Positions 16,969 through 26,020 are shown, counted from the first letter of the stretch. The stretch is DNA of 64,000 nucleotides from Cupriavidus sp. MP-37 (GCF_020618415.1 NZ_CP085344.1:3185001-3249000); one strand, 5' to 3'. Program-made: numbers and translations. Notes: generated by a model from the letters alone, not told the origin.

Positions 16969-17916
16969 ATGGACCTTCGCCAACTTCGCTATTTCAAGGT
17001 GCTGGCCACGCTGCAGCACTTCGGCCGCGCCTCGGCGGCGCTGCATATCGCACAGCCCGCGCTCAGCCGCCAGATCCGGCTGCTCGAGGAAGAGCTGGGC
17101 GTGCGGCTGCTGGAGCGCCACGTGCGCGGCGCCACGCCCACGCCCGAGGGCCTGGTGCTGCTGGACCGCGCGTCGTTTTTGCTGCGCTATGCCGACCAGG
17201 TCAAGGTCGACATCGCCGACCTCGCTGCCTCGCCGCGCGGGCTGGTGGCGCTGGGACTGACGCCGGCGCTGGCGCCGCTGCTGTTCATCCCGCTGGCCGA
17301 GGCGTTGCGCGAGCAGTATCCGGAGATCCGGCTGCGCCTGGTGGAGAACTTTGCGCCCGCGCTGCAGGATGCGCTGCTGCAAGGCACGCTCGACGTGGGG
17401 CTGCTGAGCGGGCCGGTGTCGAGCCCCGGGGTCTCGGCGGTGCCGCTGGTGGCGGAGAGCCTTTGCGCGATCGGGCCGTGGGGCGACGCGGCGCTGGGGG
17501 ATGGGCCGGTGGAAATCGAACAGCTGCAGGGCCTGCCGATGATCCTGACCGGCGTGCCGAAGTCAGGCGTGCGGCTGGCGCTGGAAGCGCTGGCGGCGCG
17601 CCAGGGGCTGGAGCTGCAGGTCACGATGGAAGTCGAGTCGATCGAGGTGGCGAGGCGCCTGGTGGCGCGCGGGTTCGGCTGGACGGTGCATTTTGCCGCG
17701 GCGATACGGGAAGAACTGCTGGCGCAGCGGCTACGGGCGGTGCCGATTCGCGGGCTGGAGTTGCAGCGGATGATCGGCTATGCGGCGGCACGGCCGCCGT
17801 CGCGGGCTTCGCTTGCGGTGATGGAGACGTTGAGGCGGGTGGCTAGGGAGCTGACTGTGGGGGGGAGTTGGCCTCATAGTAGGTTGTTGGGGGAGATGGG
17901 GGATGGTGGGTCTTAG
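16969..17916 (+). CDS. LysR-family transcriptional regulator with eroded C-terminus
   Basis: 315 residues. The winged-helix domain starts MDLRQLRYFKVLATLQHFGR, and the recognition region AQPALSRQIRLLEEELGVRL lies near 29-48. The effector domain contains LGLTPALAPLLFIPLAEAL. ATG at 16969 has AGGAG eight bases upstream and fits the family better than the ATG at 16951. From about 17800 codon use changes to G/T-rich, low-GC3 triplets, and the tail (LTVGGSWPHSRLLGEM) is unlike LysR C-termini. This suggests decay or readthrough beside the repeat that begins at 17972. A LacI operator sits just upstream. Possible targets are the amidohydrolase operon or the MDR gene (inference). Confidence 0.85.
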   Translation: MDLRQLRYFKVLATLQHFGRASAALHIAQPALSRQIRLLEEELGVRLLERHVRGATPTPEGLVLLDRASFLLRYADQVKVDIADLAASPRGLVALGLTPALAPLLFIPLAEALREQYPEIRLRLVENFAPALQDALLQGTLDVGLLSGPVSSPGVSAVPLVAESLCAIGPWGDAALGDGPVEIEQLQGLPMILTGVPKSGVRLALEALAARQGLELQVTMEVESIEVARRLVARGFGWTVHFAAAIREELLAQRLRAVPIRGLELQRMIGYAAARPPSRASLAVMETLRRVARELTVGGSWPHSRLLGEMGDGGS

Positions 17917-17971
17917 GGGGGGCGGCGTACTTCTTCGTCCGATGTTGTTTCGTGATTTGGGGTGGTTGCTG

Positions 17972-18329
17972 TTGGTGACATGCTGTCGGCTGTTGAACCG
18001 CCTGGTTCCGCCCTCCTGGGCGGGTCACTTTTTGGCCGAGCGCCAAAAAGTAACCAAAAAGCGCGTTTACTGCCCTGCGGGCGGCATGTCTTATCGTAGT
18101 GTGCCTGGGGGTTTTCGTACGGGGCTTGGCTTCCTCACATAGCTGGACTGCCTGCCGCAGGGGTGCACTACGGTGGCAGGGGCGTTGGAGTGGTGATTGA
18201 ACGAGCCCAGAGCGGTCAGTGGCAGCCTGCTGCTGGCCTTGTCGTAGGAACGCCTACGGCTGCTGCGCCGTCAGTATCGCGGGGCGTGGGCCCTGGCTCG
18301 GTACGCGTCGCTGCGCTCGCTTGGCGCTG
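17972..18329 (+). repeat. Left arm of a long inverted repeat
   Basis: About 358 bp matching, in reverse complement, 18514-18874. It starts TTGGTGACATGCTGTCGGCT and includes a very well conserved block around the nested dyad CTTTTTGGC...GCCAAAAAG, followed by a GCGGGCGGCATGTC segment. The inner end is CGTCGCTGCGCTCGCTTGGC. The outer 150 bp are nearly identical to the other arm; inner parts are more diverged with small indels. No credible gene: open frames through it are short and low in complexity. Confidence 0.85.
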
Positions 18330-18513
18330 GCGGGCGTGGACGGGGGGTCTCGAGCGAAATCGCAGCAGCCCATCCGCTGGCGAAATCGCAGTACCCATCG
18401 GCTGCGCTGCGCACAAACGCCAATGATCGATCATCACCGCAATGAGCCTGCGGCAGCCACAGGCGTCGCCGCGATACGGCCGCCAGCAGGCGGCCAGCCG
18501 GGTCACCGACCGG

Positions 18514-18874
18514 CAGCGCCAAGCGAGCGCAGCGACGCGTTCCGTGCCAGAGCCCCTGACCTACGATACTGCCGGCGCGCAGCGCAGCCGTAGGCGTTCC
18601 TACGATAAGACCAGTAGCAGGCTGCCACTCCGCGCTCTGGGCTCGTTCAATCACCACTCCAACGCCCCACCCACCGTCGCGCACCACCGCGGCAGGCAGT
18701 CCAGCTTTGTGAGGAAGCCAAGCCCCGTACGAAAACCCAGCGCACACTACGATAAGACATGCCGCCCGCAGGGCAGTAAACGCGCTTTTTGGTTACTTTT
18801 TGGCGCTCGGCCAAAAAGTGACCCGCCCAGCAGGGCGGAACCACGCGGTTCAACAGCCGACAGCATGTCACCAA
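18514..18874 (-). repeat. Right arm of the long inverted repeat
   Basis: Reverse-complement copy of 17972-18329, ending TGTCACCAA at 18874. About 184 bp of unique sequence (18330-18513) separates the arms. The interval 17917-18918 has no other feature. The block with the nested CCAAAAAG dyad resembles a dispersed repeat that I recall from Cupriavidus and other GC-rich proteobacteria, where it is often mis-annotated as small ORFs (recollection, unchecked). No transposase gene and no clear target duplication are visible. Confidence 0.85.
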
Positions 18875-18918
18875 GCACGACATACCACCTCCCCCACTAC
18901 CCCTACGGCACCCCCAAA

Positions 18919-20631
18919 CTACCGCACCTCGAGCGAAGCAAAAGCGCCATCAACATGCACCACCTTCCCATCGACCATCGTCAAGACCGATCGGATCCGG
19001 TGAATGTCCTCCACCGGAACGGTCAGGTAAGGCTTGTCGAGAACCGCGAGATCCGCCAGCTTCCCCACCTCCAACGTGCCCCGCGAACCCTCGTCGAACG
19101 AAATCCACGCCGCATTAGCGGTATACAACCGCAGCGCCTCCAGCCGCGACAGCCGGAAGTCCTCCTTGCGCCGGACTTCCTTCCCGATCGAATAACCACC
19201 GACGTGAAACTCCAGCGCGCGCCAGACGCCAGGGATGCCGATACGCGTGGCATCGGTGCCGCCCGCCACTTTCAACCCGTGCTGCAGCGCCAGTCGCACC
19301 GGCGGCGCGGACTCGGCCACATGGTGGTCGTTGGCGTGCCCGATGGCGCCAGCCTCGAAGTACGGCCCCATCTGCACCGTGTAGGCAAGCCCTAGCGCCT
19401 TCATGCGCCGGAACGTTTCCGGCTTGCCGGTGTTCAGGTGGGCCAGCGCCCAGCGCAGCTTGCCCAGGTCATGGTGCTTTGCCACTTCCTCGAAGACGTC
19501 GAGGATCGCGTTGGCGGCATCGTCGGTATAAGCGTGGATCTCCACCGGATAGCCGCGGCTGGCGGCGAAGGTGGCGACCTTGAGCAGTTCCTCGCGATCC
19601 TTTGCCGCGGGGCGGAAGCCAGGGCCCATGGTGACGCCGTCGTCCATGCCGAACACCAGCATCTCGCCCGGCCCGAGGAAGCGCAGCCTGCCGTCGCCCA
19701 TGCGCGGCGGCAGGTACGCCAGCGTGTTGCGGAACCACTCGGCCTCGTTGCCCGCGACCAGGGTCGGGATGCGGTAGCCGACCCGCACCGACAGCCGGTC
19801 CTCGCGCCACAGTGCGAACAGTGGATCGTACGCGCCGCCCGGACCGGCGGTCGGGTCGATCAGCGCGGTGACACCGAGGCTGTTCAGCCGGCCGAAGAAA
19901 GCCTGCAGGCTGGCCTTGGCATCGACCTGGCTCTGCGCCAGGATGCGCCCGAACAGCGCCGACAGCGGCCGGATCGCGCCGAAGATCCGGCCGGTGAGAC
20001 GGCCTTCGCGGTCGCGCTCCATGCGGATGCCGGGCGGCAGCGCGTCGGGCTGGTCGAGCCTGAGCACCTCGATCGCCTTGGCGTTGACCAGCGCGTAGTC
20101 GTACAGGTACTGCACATAGGCCGGATTGTCGGGCAGCAGCGCGGTCAGTTCGGCGGGCGTCGGGGCGCGTTTTTCGATGAACTGGTCGGGGTGCCACGAA
20201 CCGGTCACGGCCACCCACTTGCCCGGTCCGCGCGCCTGCGCGGTCTGCCGCAGCTGCTCCAGCCCGGCGGCCAGGCTGGTGGTTTCGCCTTCGTACCAGT
20301 AGGTCTCGAAGGCATAGCTCTGGCCGCCGCGGATGGCGTGGATATGGGTATCGATCAGCCCCGGAATCACGGTGCGCCCGCCCAGGTCGATCACCTCGGT
20401 GGCCGGACCGGCCAGGCGGCGGATCTGCGGGTTGGCGCCCACCGCGACGATCCGGTCGCCGCGCATGGCGATGGCCTGCGCCACCGTGTCCGCGGCGTCC
20501 ATGGTCAGCACCGTGCCGTTGACCAGGATCCGGTCCGCTGGCGCGGCCGCGCGCTGCGCCTGCGCTGCCCCGGCCGCGATCACGCAAGCCGCTGCCATGG
20601 CGTGCGCCACGGCCCGTGCAATCCAATGCAT
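18919..20631 (-). CDS. Exported amidohydrolase family 3 (YtcJ-like)
   Basis: 570 residues. The N-terminus is a signal peptide (hydrophobic AMAAACVIAAGAAQAQ, AxA cleavage near 26), so it should act in the periplasm. The metal-dependent hydrolase fold shows an N-terminal beta-sandwich strand (ILVNGTVLTMD), then metal ligands in GLIDTHIHAI (about 91-100). Mid-protein His residues occur in VEIHAYTDD and LAHLNTG, and GGTDATR is the late Asp. GKLADLAVLDKPYL is the usual C-terminal motif. It closes a three-gene operon, porin then Bug receptor then hydrolase. This suggests uptake and deacylation or hydrolysis of an amide or cyclic carbamoyl compound; the substrate is unknown. Confidence 0.88.
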   Translation of the reverse strand: MHWIARAVAHAMAAACVIAAGAAQAQRAAAPADRILVNGTVLTMDAADTVAQAIAMRGDRIVAVGANPQIRRLAGPATEVIDLGGRTVIPGLIDTHIHAIRGGQSYAFETYWYEGETTSLAAGLEQLRQTAQARGPGKWVAVTGSWHPDQFIEKRAPTPAELTALLPDNPAYVQYLYDYALVNAKAIEVLRLDQPDALPPGIRMERDREGRLTGRIFGAIRPLSALFGRILAQSQVDAKASLQAFFGRLNSLGVTALIDPTAGPGGAYDPLFALWREDRLSVRVGYRIPTLVAGNEAEWFRNTLAYLPPRMGDGRLRFLGPGEMLVFGMDDGVTMGPGFRPAAKDREELLKVATFAASRGYPVEIHAYTDDAANAILDVFEEVAKHHDLGKLRWALAHLNTGKPETFRRMKALGLAYTVQMGPYFEAGAIGHANDHHVAESAPPVRLALQHGLKVAGGTDATRIGIPGVWRALEFHVGGYSIGKEVRRKEDFRLSRLEALRLYTANAAWISFDEGSRGTLEVGKLADLAVLDKPYLTVPVEDIHRIRSVLTMVDGKVVHVDGAFASLEVR

Positions 20632-20697
20632 AGCGATGTTTCCCTGATTTTGAAAAGCCCTGGCGCCCGGAGTGCTGCGGGGGCCGGGGCTGCCGGG

Positions 20698-21678
20698 TTA
20701 CTGGCCCGGCTGCGCGCCCGAGCGCTTGACGATGGGCTCGAGCTTGGCGATGTCGGCGGCGATCAGCTTGTCGAACGCGGCCGGGGTCGACGGCTTGGCC
20801 TCGGCGCCTTGCGCCATCAGCTTGTCGCGCGTCGCCGGCGCGGCTAGGGCCCGCTGCATCGCCGTGTTCAGGCGCGCCACGATCTCCTTGGGCGTGCCCG
20901 CCGGCGCCAGCACGCCGAACCAGGCATCGAACACATAGCCCGGCACGCCCGCTTCAGCAATGGTGGGCACCTCCGGCAGCGACGGCACCCGCGCCGCGGT
21001 GGCCACGCCCAGGATGCGCAGCTTGCCGTCCTTGACGAACTGCAGCGCGGTGATCGACGGGGCGAAGAACATGTCGACGCGTCCGCTCATCACATCGGTA
21101 ATCGCGGCCGGCGCGCCCTTGTACGGGATATGCCGGGTCTGCACGCCCGCGGTCACGTTGAACAGCTCGCCGCTCAGGTGCGACGAGCTGCCGCTGCCTG
21201 CCGAACTGTAGGTCACCGAATCCGGCTTGGCGCGCGCAGCCGCGAGCAGGTCCTTGAGCGTGCGGTACGGGCTGGAGGCGCTGACCACCAGCAGGTAGGG
21301 CATGGTGGCGACGGTCGAGATGCCCTTCAGGTCGCGCGTGGTGTCGTACGGCAGCTTCGGATAGAGCGTGGGATTGACCGCATGGCCGGCGGAAGTCAGC
21401 AGCAACGTATAGCCGTCGGCGGGCGCCTTGGCCACCACCGCGGTGCCGATGGTGCCGCCCGCGCCGGGGCGGTTGTCGACGACGACCTGCATGTTCGAAG
21501 CGGAGCTCATCTCGGCGCTGACGATGCGCGCGAGCAGATCGGTGGCGCTGCCGGCGGCAAACGGCACTACCAGGCGGATCGGCTTGTCGGGATAGGTGTC
21601 GGCGTGCGCCGCGCCCGGCAGCAGCGGCAGGCACAGTGCGGCGGCCAGCGCCGCGTGCAGCATGTGGCGGAATTTCAT
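20698..21678 (-). CDS. Bug-type periplasmic solute receptor
   Basis: 326 residues with a signal peptide (LAAALCLPLLPGAAHADTYP, cleavage after AHA near 26). The family opening YPDKPIRLVVPFAAGSATDLLAR is present here only in part as PIRLVVPFAAGSATD. The ligand pocket elements VVDNRPGAGGTIGT, YKGAPAAITDVMSG and the C-terminal GVLAPAGTPKEIVARLN follow. Bug receptors serve tripartite tricarboxylate transporters, but no TctA/TctB partners are adjacent, which is common in Bordetella and Cupriavidus. Start at 21678 has GGAGACC just upstream. It is between the porin and the amidohydrolase in one transcription unit. Confidence 0.9.
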   Translation of the reverse strand: MKFRHMLHAALAAALCLPLLPGAAHADTYPDKPIRLVVPFAAGSATDLLARIVSAEMSSASNMQVVVDNRPGAGGTIGTAVVAKAPADGYTLLLTSAGHAVNPTLYPKLPYDTTRDLKGISTVATMPYLLVVSASSPYRTLKDLLAAARAKPDSVTYSSAGSGSSSHLSGELFNVTAGVQTRHIPYKGAPAAITDVMSGRVDMFFAPSITALQFVKDGKLRILGVATAARVPSLPEVPTIAEAGVPGYVFDAWFGVLAPAGTPKEIVARLNTAMQRALAAPATRDKLMAQGAEAKPSTPAAFDKLIAADIAKLEPIVKRSGAQPGQ

Positions 21679-21737
21679 GTGGGGTCTCCTGGATCTTGAT
21701 CTTGGGAAGCTTGGTAATGGCCTGAGGCGAAGCGCGT

Positions 21738-22832
21738 TCAGAACGTGTGGCGCATGCCCAGGGCAAAGGTCTGCGGATCGGCGCCGGCGGAAATGCCCAG
21801 CTCGTTGATCGCAAAGTCGTAGGTGGCGTTCTTCTTGTTGAAGATGCGGCTGTAGAAGCCGAACACCGCGGTGCGCTTCGACAGCGGGTATTCGTAGCCG
21901 AGCGTGGCCTGCACCGCGCCGGTATCCGGACCGCTGCGGAAGAAGCCGACGGTCTCGGTGGCACTGCCGCGGCCGTTGCCGGCAAAGCCGACGCCCGCGC
22001 GCAGGCTGCCGGTCCACAGCTTCTGCACCACCGAGGCGTAATAGGCATCGCGCTTCAGGTCGCCGGTGGCGGTGCGGTAGTGCAGCCGCTCGTAGATGGC
22101 GGACACCTTGGTAGTCGGGAACTGGTACGACAGGCCGATCTTCATGCCTTCGTCGTCGCGGCCCGCGGCCTGGTAGTTGTTGTGGCGCTCGTAGGCCAGC
22201 ACCACGTTCAGCGGGCCGTTGTCATAGGCGCCGGCAAACGACCACAGGCTCGGGTTGCGCGGCACGGAGATGCGCTCCTCGTTGATGCCCCAGGTCACGC
22301 CGCCGCTGAAGCCGTTCCATTTCGGGCTGCGGTAGTGCACGCTGTTCTTCTGGCGGCGGTCGAAGGAGCTGGTGTCCTGGATGTTGTCGGAAGTCGGGGT
22401 CGAGCCATTGCCGATCAGCGCCATGTAGCCGGCGGTGGTCGGATAGAACGGATCGTAGGAGGAGGTGGCTTCCAGGTAAGGCGTGGTCCAGTTGCCCATG
22501 AAGAAGCTGCCGGCCGAGCCGGCCAGCCCAAGGCGGGTATTGCGGCTGGCGAGTTGCCCGCTGCCCGTATCCAGCGAGATATTGCTCTCGATCTGCCAGA
22601 TCGCCTTGAGGCTGCCCACCAGCGCTTCCTCGCCGCGCATGCCGAACACCGAGCGGTTGTTGGTGAGGCGGCCGGTGCCGCCCAGCTTGGTGCCATCGGT
22701 CGCCGTCGACGCGTCCGAATACTCCAGCGAGGTATTCAGCCGGCCATACAGCGTCACGTGGCTCTGCGCCGAAGCGACGCTGCAGCAGGCCGCGAGCGCC
22801 GCAAAGGTGGCGCCCGCAAGGGGGTTCTTCAT
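21738..22832 (-). CDS. Outer-membrane porin (general betaproteobacterial type)
   Basis: 364-residue precursor. Signal peptide ends ACCSVASAQ, and mature QSHVTLYGRLNTSLEY begins the 16-stranded barrel typical of OmpC/Omp32-like porins. Alternating amphipathic strands continue to the C-terminal FALGMRHTF, with the terminal Phe needed for outer-membrane assembly. FGMRGEEALVGSLKAIWQIE is the usual second-strand signature. ATG at 22832 has GGAGAC upstream. It is the first gene of the leftward operon porin-Bug-amidohydrolase and probably admits the substrate of the operon. Confidence 0.92.
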   Translation of the reverse strand: MKNPLAGATFAALAACCSVASAQSHVTLYGRLNTSLEYSDASTATDGTKLGGTGRLTNNRSVFGMRGEEALVGSLKAIWQIESNISLDTGSGQLASRNTRLGLAGSAGSFFMGNWTTPYLEATSSYDPFYPTTAGYMALIGNGSTPTSDNIQDTSSFDRRQKNSVHYRSPKWNGFSGGVTWGINEERISVPRNPSLWSFAGAYDNGPLNVVLAYERHNNYQAAGRDDEGMKIGLSYQFPTTKVSAIYERLHYRTATGDLKRDAYYASVVQKLWTGSLRAGVGFAGNGRGSATETVGFFRSGPDTGAVQATLGYEYPLSKRTAVFGFYSRIFNKKNATYDFAINELGISAGADPQTFALGMRHTF

Positions 22833-23250
22833 GTTGTCTCCAGTGTCTGTCTTGCGCCTGTCCGAATCGATACGGGGATGCCTGCCCCGCCCCGTGCACG
22901 AAATCGCGGGCAGCAGCAACCCCTGCCCGGACTACGGCATCAGCATTTCTGGATTCTTGATTGCGCTATCTCATACGGCAGATTTACGCGGCGGATTTAC
23001 GCGGCGATGCAGCGTGAGGGGATTCTAGAAACCGGGTATCGCAGCGTCCATTCGCATTTTCTTTTGGCCACCATATCGGTTTGTTATCGCGATGGCTGAC
23101 CCTGCTGGCATGGATATCCGCAGCTTAGGGTGCGAGCGTGGGACCCGGTAGTGGGCGCTGGTGTGTCGCTGTGTTCCAGCCATGGGACGCCGTGAACACA
23201 GGCAATGCGGGGAAGTGCTGAGAGAGAGAGAGCGGAAGGCGGCGGGACAA
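22833..23250. other. Non-coding region upstream of the porin operon
   Basis: Contains no convincing gene. A direct repeat GATTTACGCGGC occurs twice in tandem (22981-22992 and 22994-23005), about 150 bp upstream of the porin start, where a regulator could bind. A (GA)n run lies at about 23218-23232. The LacI palindrome found near 15724 is not repeated here. Confidence 0.5.
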
Positions 23251-23280
23251 CAAAAAAGGGCCTGGCGGCCCTTTTTTGCT
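23251..23280. terminator. Bidirectional intrinsic terminator downstream of sodB
   Basis: AAAAAAGGGCC (23252-23262), loop TGGC, GGCCCTTTTTT (23267-23277). The stem is flanked by an A-run and a T-run, so it can stop transcription in both directions. It lies about 30 bp after the sodB stop. Confidence 0.85.
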
Positions 23281-23305
23281 TTCTGCGGTGCAGACGATCC
23301 GTGGA

Positions 23306-23887
23306 TCAGCCAGCGAAGTTCTTGCCGGCGAAGTCCCAGTTCACGACATTCCAGAATGCCTCGACGTACTTCGGACGGGCATTGCGGTAGTCGATGTAGT
23401 AGGCGTGCTCCCACACGTCGCAGGTCAGCAGCGGCTTGGCGTCGGTGGTCAGCGGCGTGGCGGCGTTGGAGGTGGACACCAGGTCCAGCGAGCCGTCGGC
23501 CTTCTTGACCAGCCAGGCCCAGCCCGAACCGAAGGTGCCGACGGCAACCTTGGTGAACTCTTCCTTGAACTTGTCGAACGAGCCCCACTTGGCGTTGATG
23601 GCATCGGCCAGTGCGCCGGTCGGCTGGCCACCGCCGTTGGGCTTCAGCGAATCCCAGTAGAAGGTGTGGTTCCACACCTGGGCAGCGTTGTTGAAAATGC
23701 CGCCCGACGACTTCTTGACGATCTCTTCCAGGGTCGCGTTCTCGAACTCGGTGCCCTTGATGAGGTTGTTCAGGTTGGTGACGTAGGTCTGGTGGTGCTT
23801 GTCATGATGGAACTCCAGGGTCTCCTTGGAGATGTGCGGAGCCAGGGCATCATGCGCGTACGGAAGCGGGGGGAGCTTGTGTTCCAT
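23306..23887 (-). CDS. sodB: Iron superoxide dismutase
   Basis: 193 residues, the standard length of cytoplasmic Fe-SOD. It converts superoxide to hydrogen peroxide and oxygen. Metal ligands lie in [12 protein letters not shown] (first His near 27), WNHTFYW (second His, about 74-80) and [11 protein letters not shown] (Asp and His, about 157-167). The active-site context GSGWAWLV and the Fe-type QVWNHTF pattern favour iron over manganese. Starts [10 protein letters not shown], the family's typical N-terminus. An intrinsic terminator follows. Downstream of xseA on the same strand with about 200 bp between, so probably transcribed separately. Confidence 0.96.
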   Translation of the reverse strand: MEHKLPPLPYAHDALAPHISKETLEFHHDKHHQTYVTNLNNLIKGTEFENATLEEIVKKSSGGIFNNAAQVWNHTFYWDSLKPNGGGQPTGALADAINAKWGSFDKFKEEFTKVAVGTFGSGWAWLVKKADGSLDLVSTSNAATPLTTDAKPLLTCDVWEHAYYIDYRNARPKYVEAFWNVVNWDFAGKNFAG

Positions 23888-24086
23888 TGTTCTGTCTCTG
23901 TGGGTTGGGGTTGTGGGTCCGGAATGGCCGATTGTAGGGGACTTGCAAGACCCACGCAAACCGCGGCGCAAAGCCCCCTGCTCCGATGTTAGTTTGTCCG
24001 CGCGCGGCTTTCCGGGAGATTTCGGCGCGGCCTTCCGGGCCTGCGCCGCACGCGAATGGGAGGCGTTCCCGGCTCCGCGCGGCGGC

Positions 24087-25514
24087 TCAGAATTCCGGCA
24101 GCTTGGCCTGCACGCCGGCGATCGCCAGGTCGGCCACGCCTTCGGCCAGGTGCGCTTCGACCACGCTGCCGGCGCGGATCTCGGCGGGGGCGCGCAGCGC
24201 GCGTCCGCGCTGGTCGAGCAGCACCGCATAGCCGCGTTCGAGTGTGCGTTGCGGCGCCAGCAACTCGAGCGCGCCGGCGCTGCGCGCCAGGCGCTGGCCG
24301 GCGCGCTCGTGCTGGCGCAGCGCGGCGGCCTGCAGCCGCTGCCACAGTCGCGCCACGTCGGCGTGGGCCGCGGCGGCGTCGGGGCGGCATGCGCGCCAGC
24401 GCATCGCCAGCAGTTGCTGGCGATGGCGCTGCGACACCACGGTGTCGCGCAATGCCGATCGCAAATGTCGCGCCAGATTGTCGACCTGTGCGCGGCGCTC
24501 CTGCAGCTGCGCCTGCGGGCTGCGCACGCGCCGGGCCAGCCAGTCGAGGTGTTGCGCGCGCAGGTCGAGCCCGCGACGCAGGCATTGCCTCAGCGCATCG
24601 CGGGCACGCACGGTCTGCGCGAGCAGGTGGGCGCGATCCGGGCTGACCAGCTCGGCCGCGCCGGTGGGCGTCGGCGCGCGCACGTCGGCGACAAAATCGG
24701 CAATGGTGAAATCGGTCTCGTGGCCGACGCCGGAAACCACCGGCAGCGTGCAGCGCGCGATCGCCTGCGCCACCACCTCTTCATTGAACGACCACAGGTC
24801 TTCGATGCTGCCGCCGCCGCGGCACAGGATCAGCACGTCGCATTCGGCGCGCGCGGCCGCGGCATCGAGCATGTCGGCGATCTTCTGCGCCGCGCCCGCG
24901 CCCTGCACCGGTACCGGATAGACCACCACCGGCACATGCGGCGCGCGCCGCCGCAGCGTGCTCAGCACATCGCGCAGCGCCGCCGCCTGCAGCGACGTGA
25001 CCACGCCGATGGTGCGCGGCTGCGCCGGCACCGGGCGCTTGCGCTCCGGCGCGAACAGCCCGGCCTGCGACAGTTTTTCCTTGAGCCGCAGGAAGGCCTC
25101 GTACAGGTTGCCGAGCCCGGCGCGGCGCATGGCCTCGACCCCCAGCTGCAGCTCGCCGCGCGCCTCGTACATCGACACCACCGCGCGCACCTCGACGGCC
25201 TCGCCCTCGCGCGGCTGGAAGTCGACATGCTGGTTGCGCCCGCGGAACATCACGCAGCGGATCTGCGCGCGCGCGTCCTTCAGCGAGAAATACCAGTGGC
25301 CGCTGGCCGCGCGCGTGAAGTTTGAGATCTCGCCGCGTACCCAGGCGAGCGGAAAGCTGCGTTCGAGCACGCGCGCGATGGCGTGGTTGAGTTCGCCGAC
25401 GGGGATCACGTCGCGGCCGCTGCGCGGCGCGGTGAAGGAAGGGTCACGCGGGAAATTCGGCAGGTCAGGCATTGGGGCACCCGCTGGCAAGCGGCGTGGA
25501 TCAGACATGTCCAC
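24087..25514 (-). CDS. xseA: Exodeoxyribonuclease VII large subunit
   Basis: 475 residues. Large, catalytic subunit of ExoVII, which degrades single-stranded DNA to oligonucleotides with XseB. The N-terminal OB-fold begins at [25 protein letters not shown], represented here by its start VGELN, with GHWYFSLKD. The catalytic core shows [32 protein letters not shown] and [17 protein letters not shown], the family's conserved blocks. An Arg/Gln-rich coiled-coil region (about 300-410) follows, then the C-terminal TLERGYAVL. The IGVVTSPTGAA form common in the family reads SLQAAA here. xseB is not adjacent. Several close ATG codons (25514, 25508, 25472) make the start uncertain by 14 residues. Confidence 0.95.
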   Translation of the reverse strand: MDMSDPRRLPAGAPMPDLPNFPRDPSFTAPRSGRDVIPVGELNHAIARVLERSFPLAWVRGEISNFTRAASGHWYFSLKDARAQIRCVMFRGRNQHVDFQPREGEAVEVRAVVSMYEARGELQLGVEAMRRAGLGNLYEAFLRLKEKLSQAGLFAPERKRPVPAQPRTIGVVTSLQAAALRDVLSTLRRRAPHVPVVVYPVPVQGAGAAQKIADMLDAAAARAECDVLILCRGGGSIEDLWSFNEEVVAQAIARCTLPVVSGVGHETDFTIADFVADVRAPTPTGAAELVSPDRAHLLAQTVRARDALRQCLRRGLDLRAQHLDWLARRVRSPQAQLQERRAQVDNLARHLRSALRDTVVSQRHRQQLLAMRWRACRPDAAAAHADVARLWQRLQAAALRQHERAGQRLARSAGALELLAPQRTLERGYAVLLDQRGRALRAPAEIRAGSVVEAHLAEGVADLAIAGVQAKLPEF

Positions 25515-25599
25515 AGCATAACCGCTCTGTCAAGGGGGTAGCGCTGATGCCGCAGGGCTGCCCTGAAACCCGCATGACTTCGTGCAAACCGTTGATTCT

Positions 25600-25680
25600 T
25601 ATGCGATTTCTGGATGCAACAAAAATTAGGCAATATAACCATTTTTCTTTTGCATCAACCACTTACAAGGCCGGCGGGCG
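25600..25680. other. AT-rich stretch next to DnaA boxes
   Basis: Roughly 25591-25670 is clearly AT-rich (for example AAAAATTAGG, ATATAACC, TTTTTCTTTTGC) against a GC-rich chromosome. It sits directly left of two DnaA-box matches. It could be a promoter region for xseA (divergent side) or an unwinding element; the sequence alone does not decide. Confidence 0.4.
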
Positions 25681-25682
25681 GC

Positions 25683-25703
25683 TTGTTCACAAAGTTATCC
25701 ACA
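25683..25703 (+). promoter_or_regulatory. Pair of DnaA boxes
   Basis: TTGTTCACA (25683-25691) and TTATCCACA (25695-25703), the second identical to the strongest DnaA-box sequence. They are 3 bp apart in the same orientation. A further partial match on the other strand, TTTATCCAG, follows at about 25711-25719. Confidence 0.6.
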
Positions 25704-25848
25704 GCTTCTCTGGATAAAATGCGCTGCTCGGCTCACATCAAGACTTGGTGTGGCCCGTAACCCGCTTCTTTCGGATCCCACGCGCCTTGGCCTTCGCACC
25801 GACGGTAAGCGCCGGATGGTGTCACGGGCGGCGCAGCCTCGTGCTGCA

Positions 25849-26020
25849 TTTGCACATTTTCGTAGCACCGCCGGAAAATCCACGTAAATTCAAAGACTTG
25901 GCTGTGTTCTCCCGGATTTGTCCACAGGCCATCCACAATGCTCTCCCTCGCCGCTGTGGACAAACCCCGATTTTGACGGCGCCACAGGGATGCACGGTCG
26001 GGACGCAGCCCATACGTCCG
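25849..26020. repeat. Tandem repeat unit 1 with DnaA-box-like dyad
   Basis: First of three diverged direct repeats. The 76-bp core starts TCAAAGACTT at 25890. It contains TTTGTCCACA (25917-25926), a second box ATCCACA (25931-25937) and TGTGGACAAA (25955-25964). The outer arms are perfectly complementary over 10 bp around a 28-nt spacer. A conserved upstream block TTGCACATTTTCGTAGCACC opens the unit. Could be DNA-binding sites or a structured transcript. Confidence 0.75.

Noticed and set aside
16951..17916. LysR gene as a pseudogene
   Set aside because: The first 280 residues are intact and well conserved; only the tail is anomalous, so it is kept as a gene with an eroded C-terminus.
18442..19395. 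317-codon frame across the right arm of the long inverted repeat into the amidohydrolase
   Set aside because: It reads through repeat DNA and the antisense of a real gene; the AFWLLFGARPKS-like stretch is a recurrent mistranslation of the dispersed repeat.
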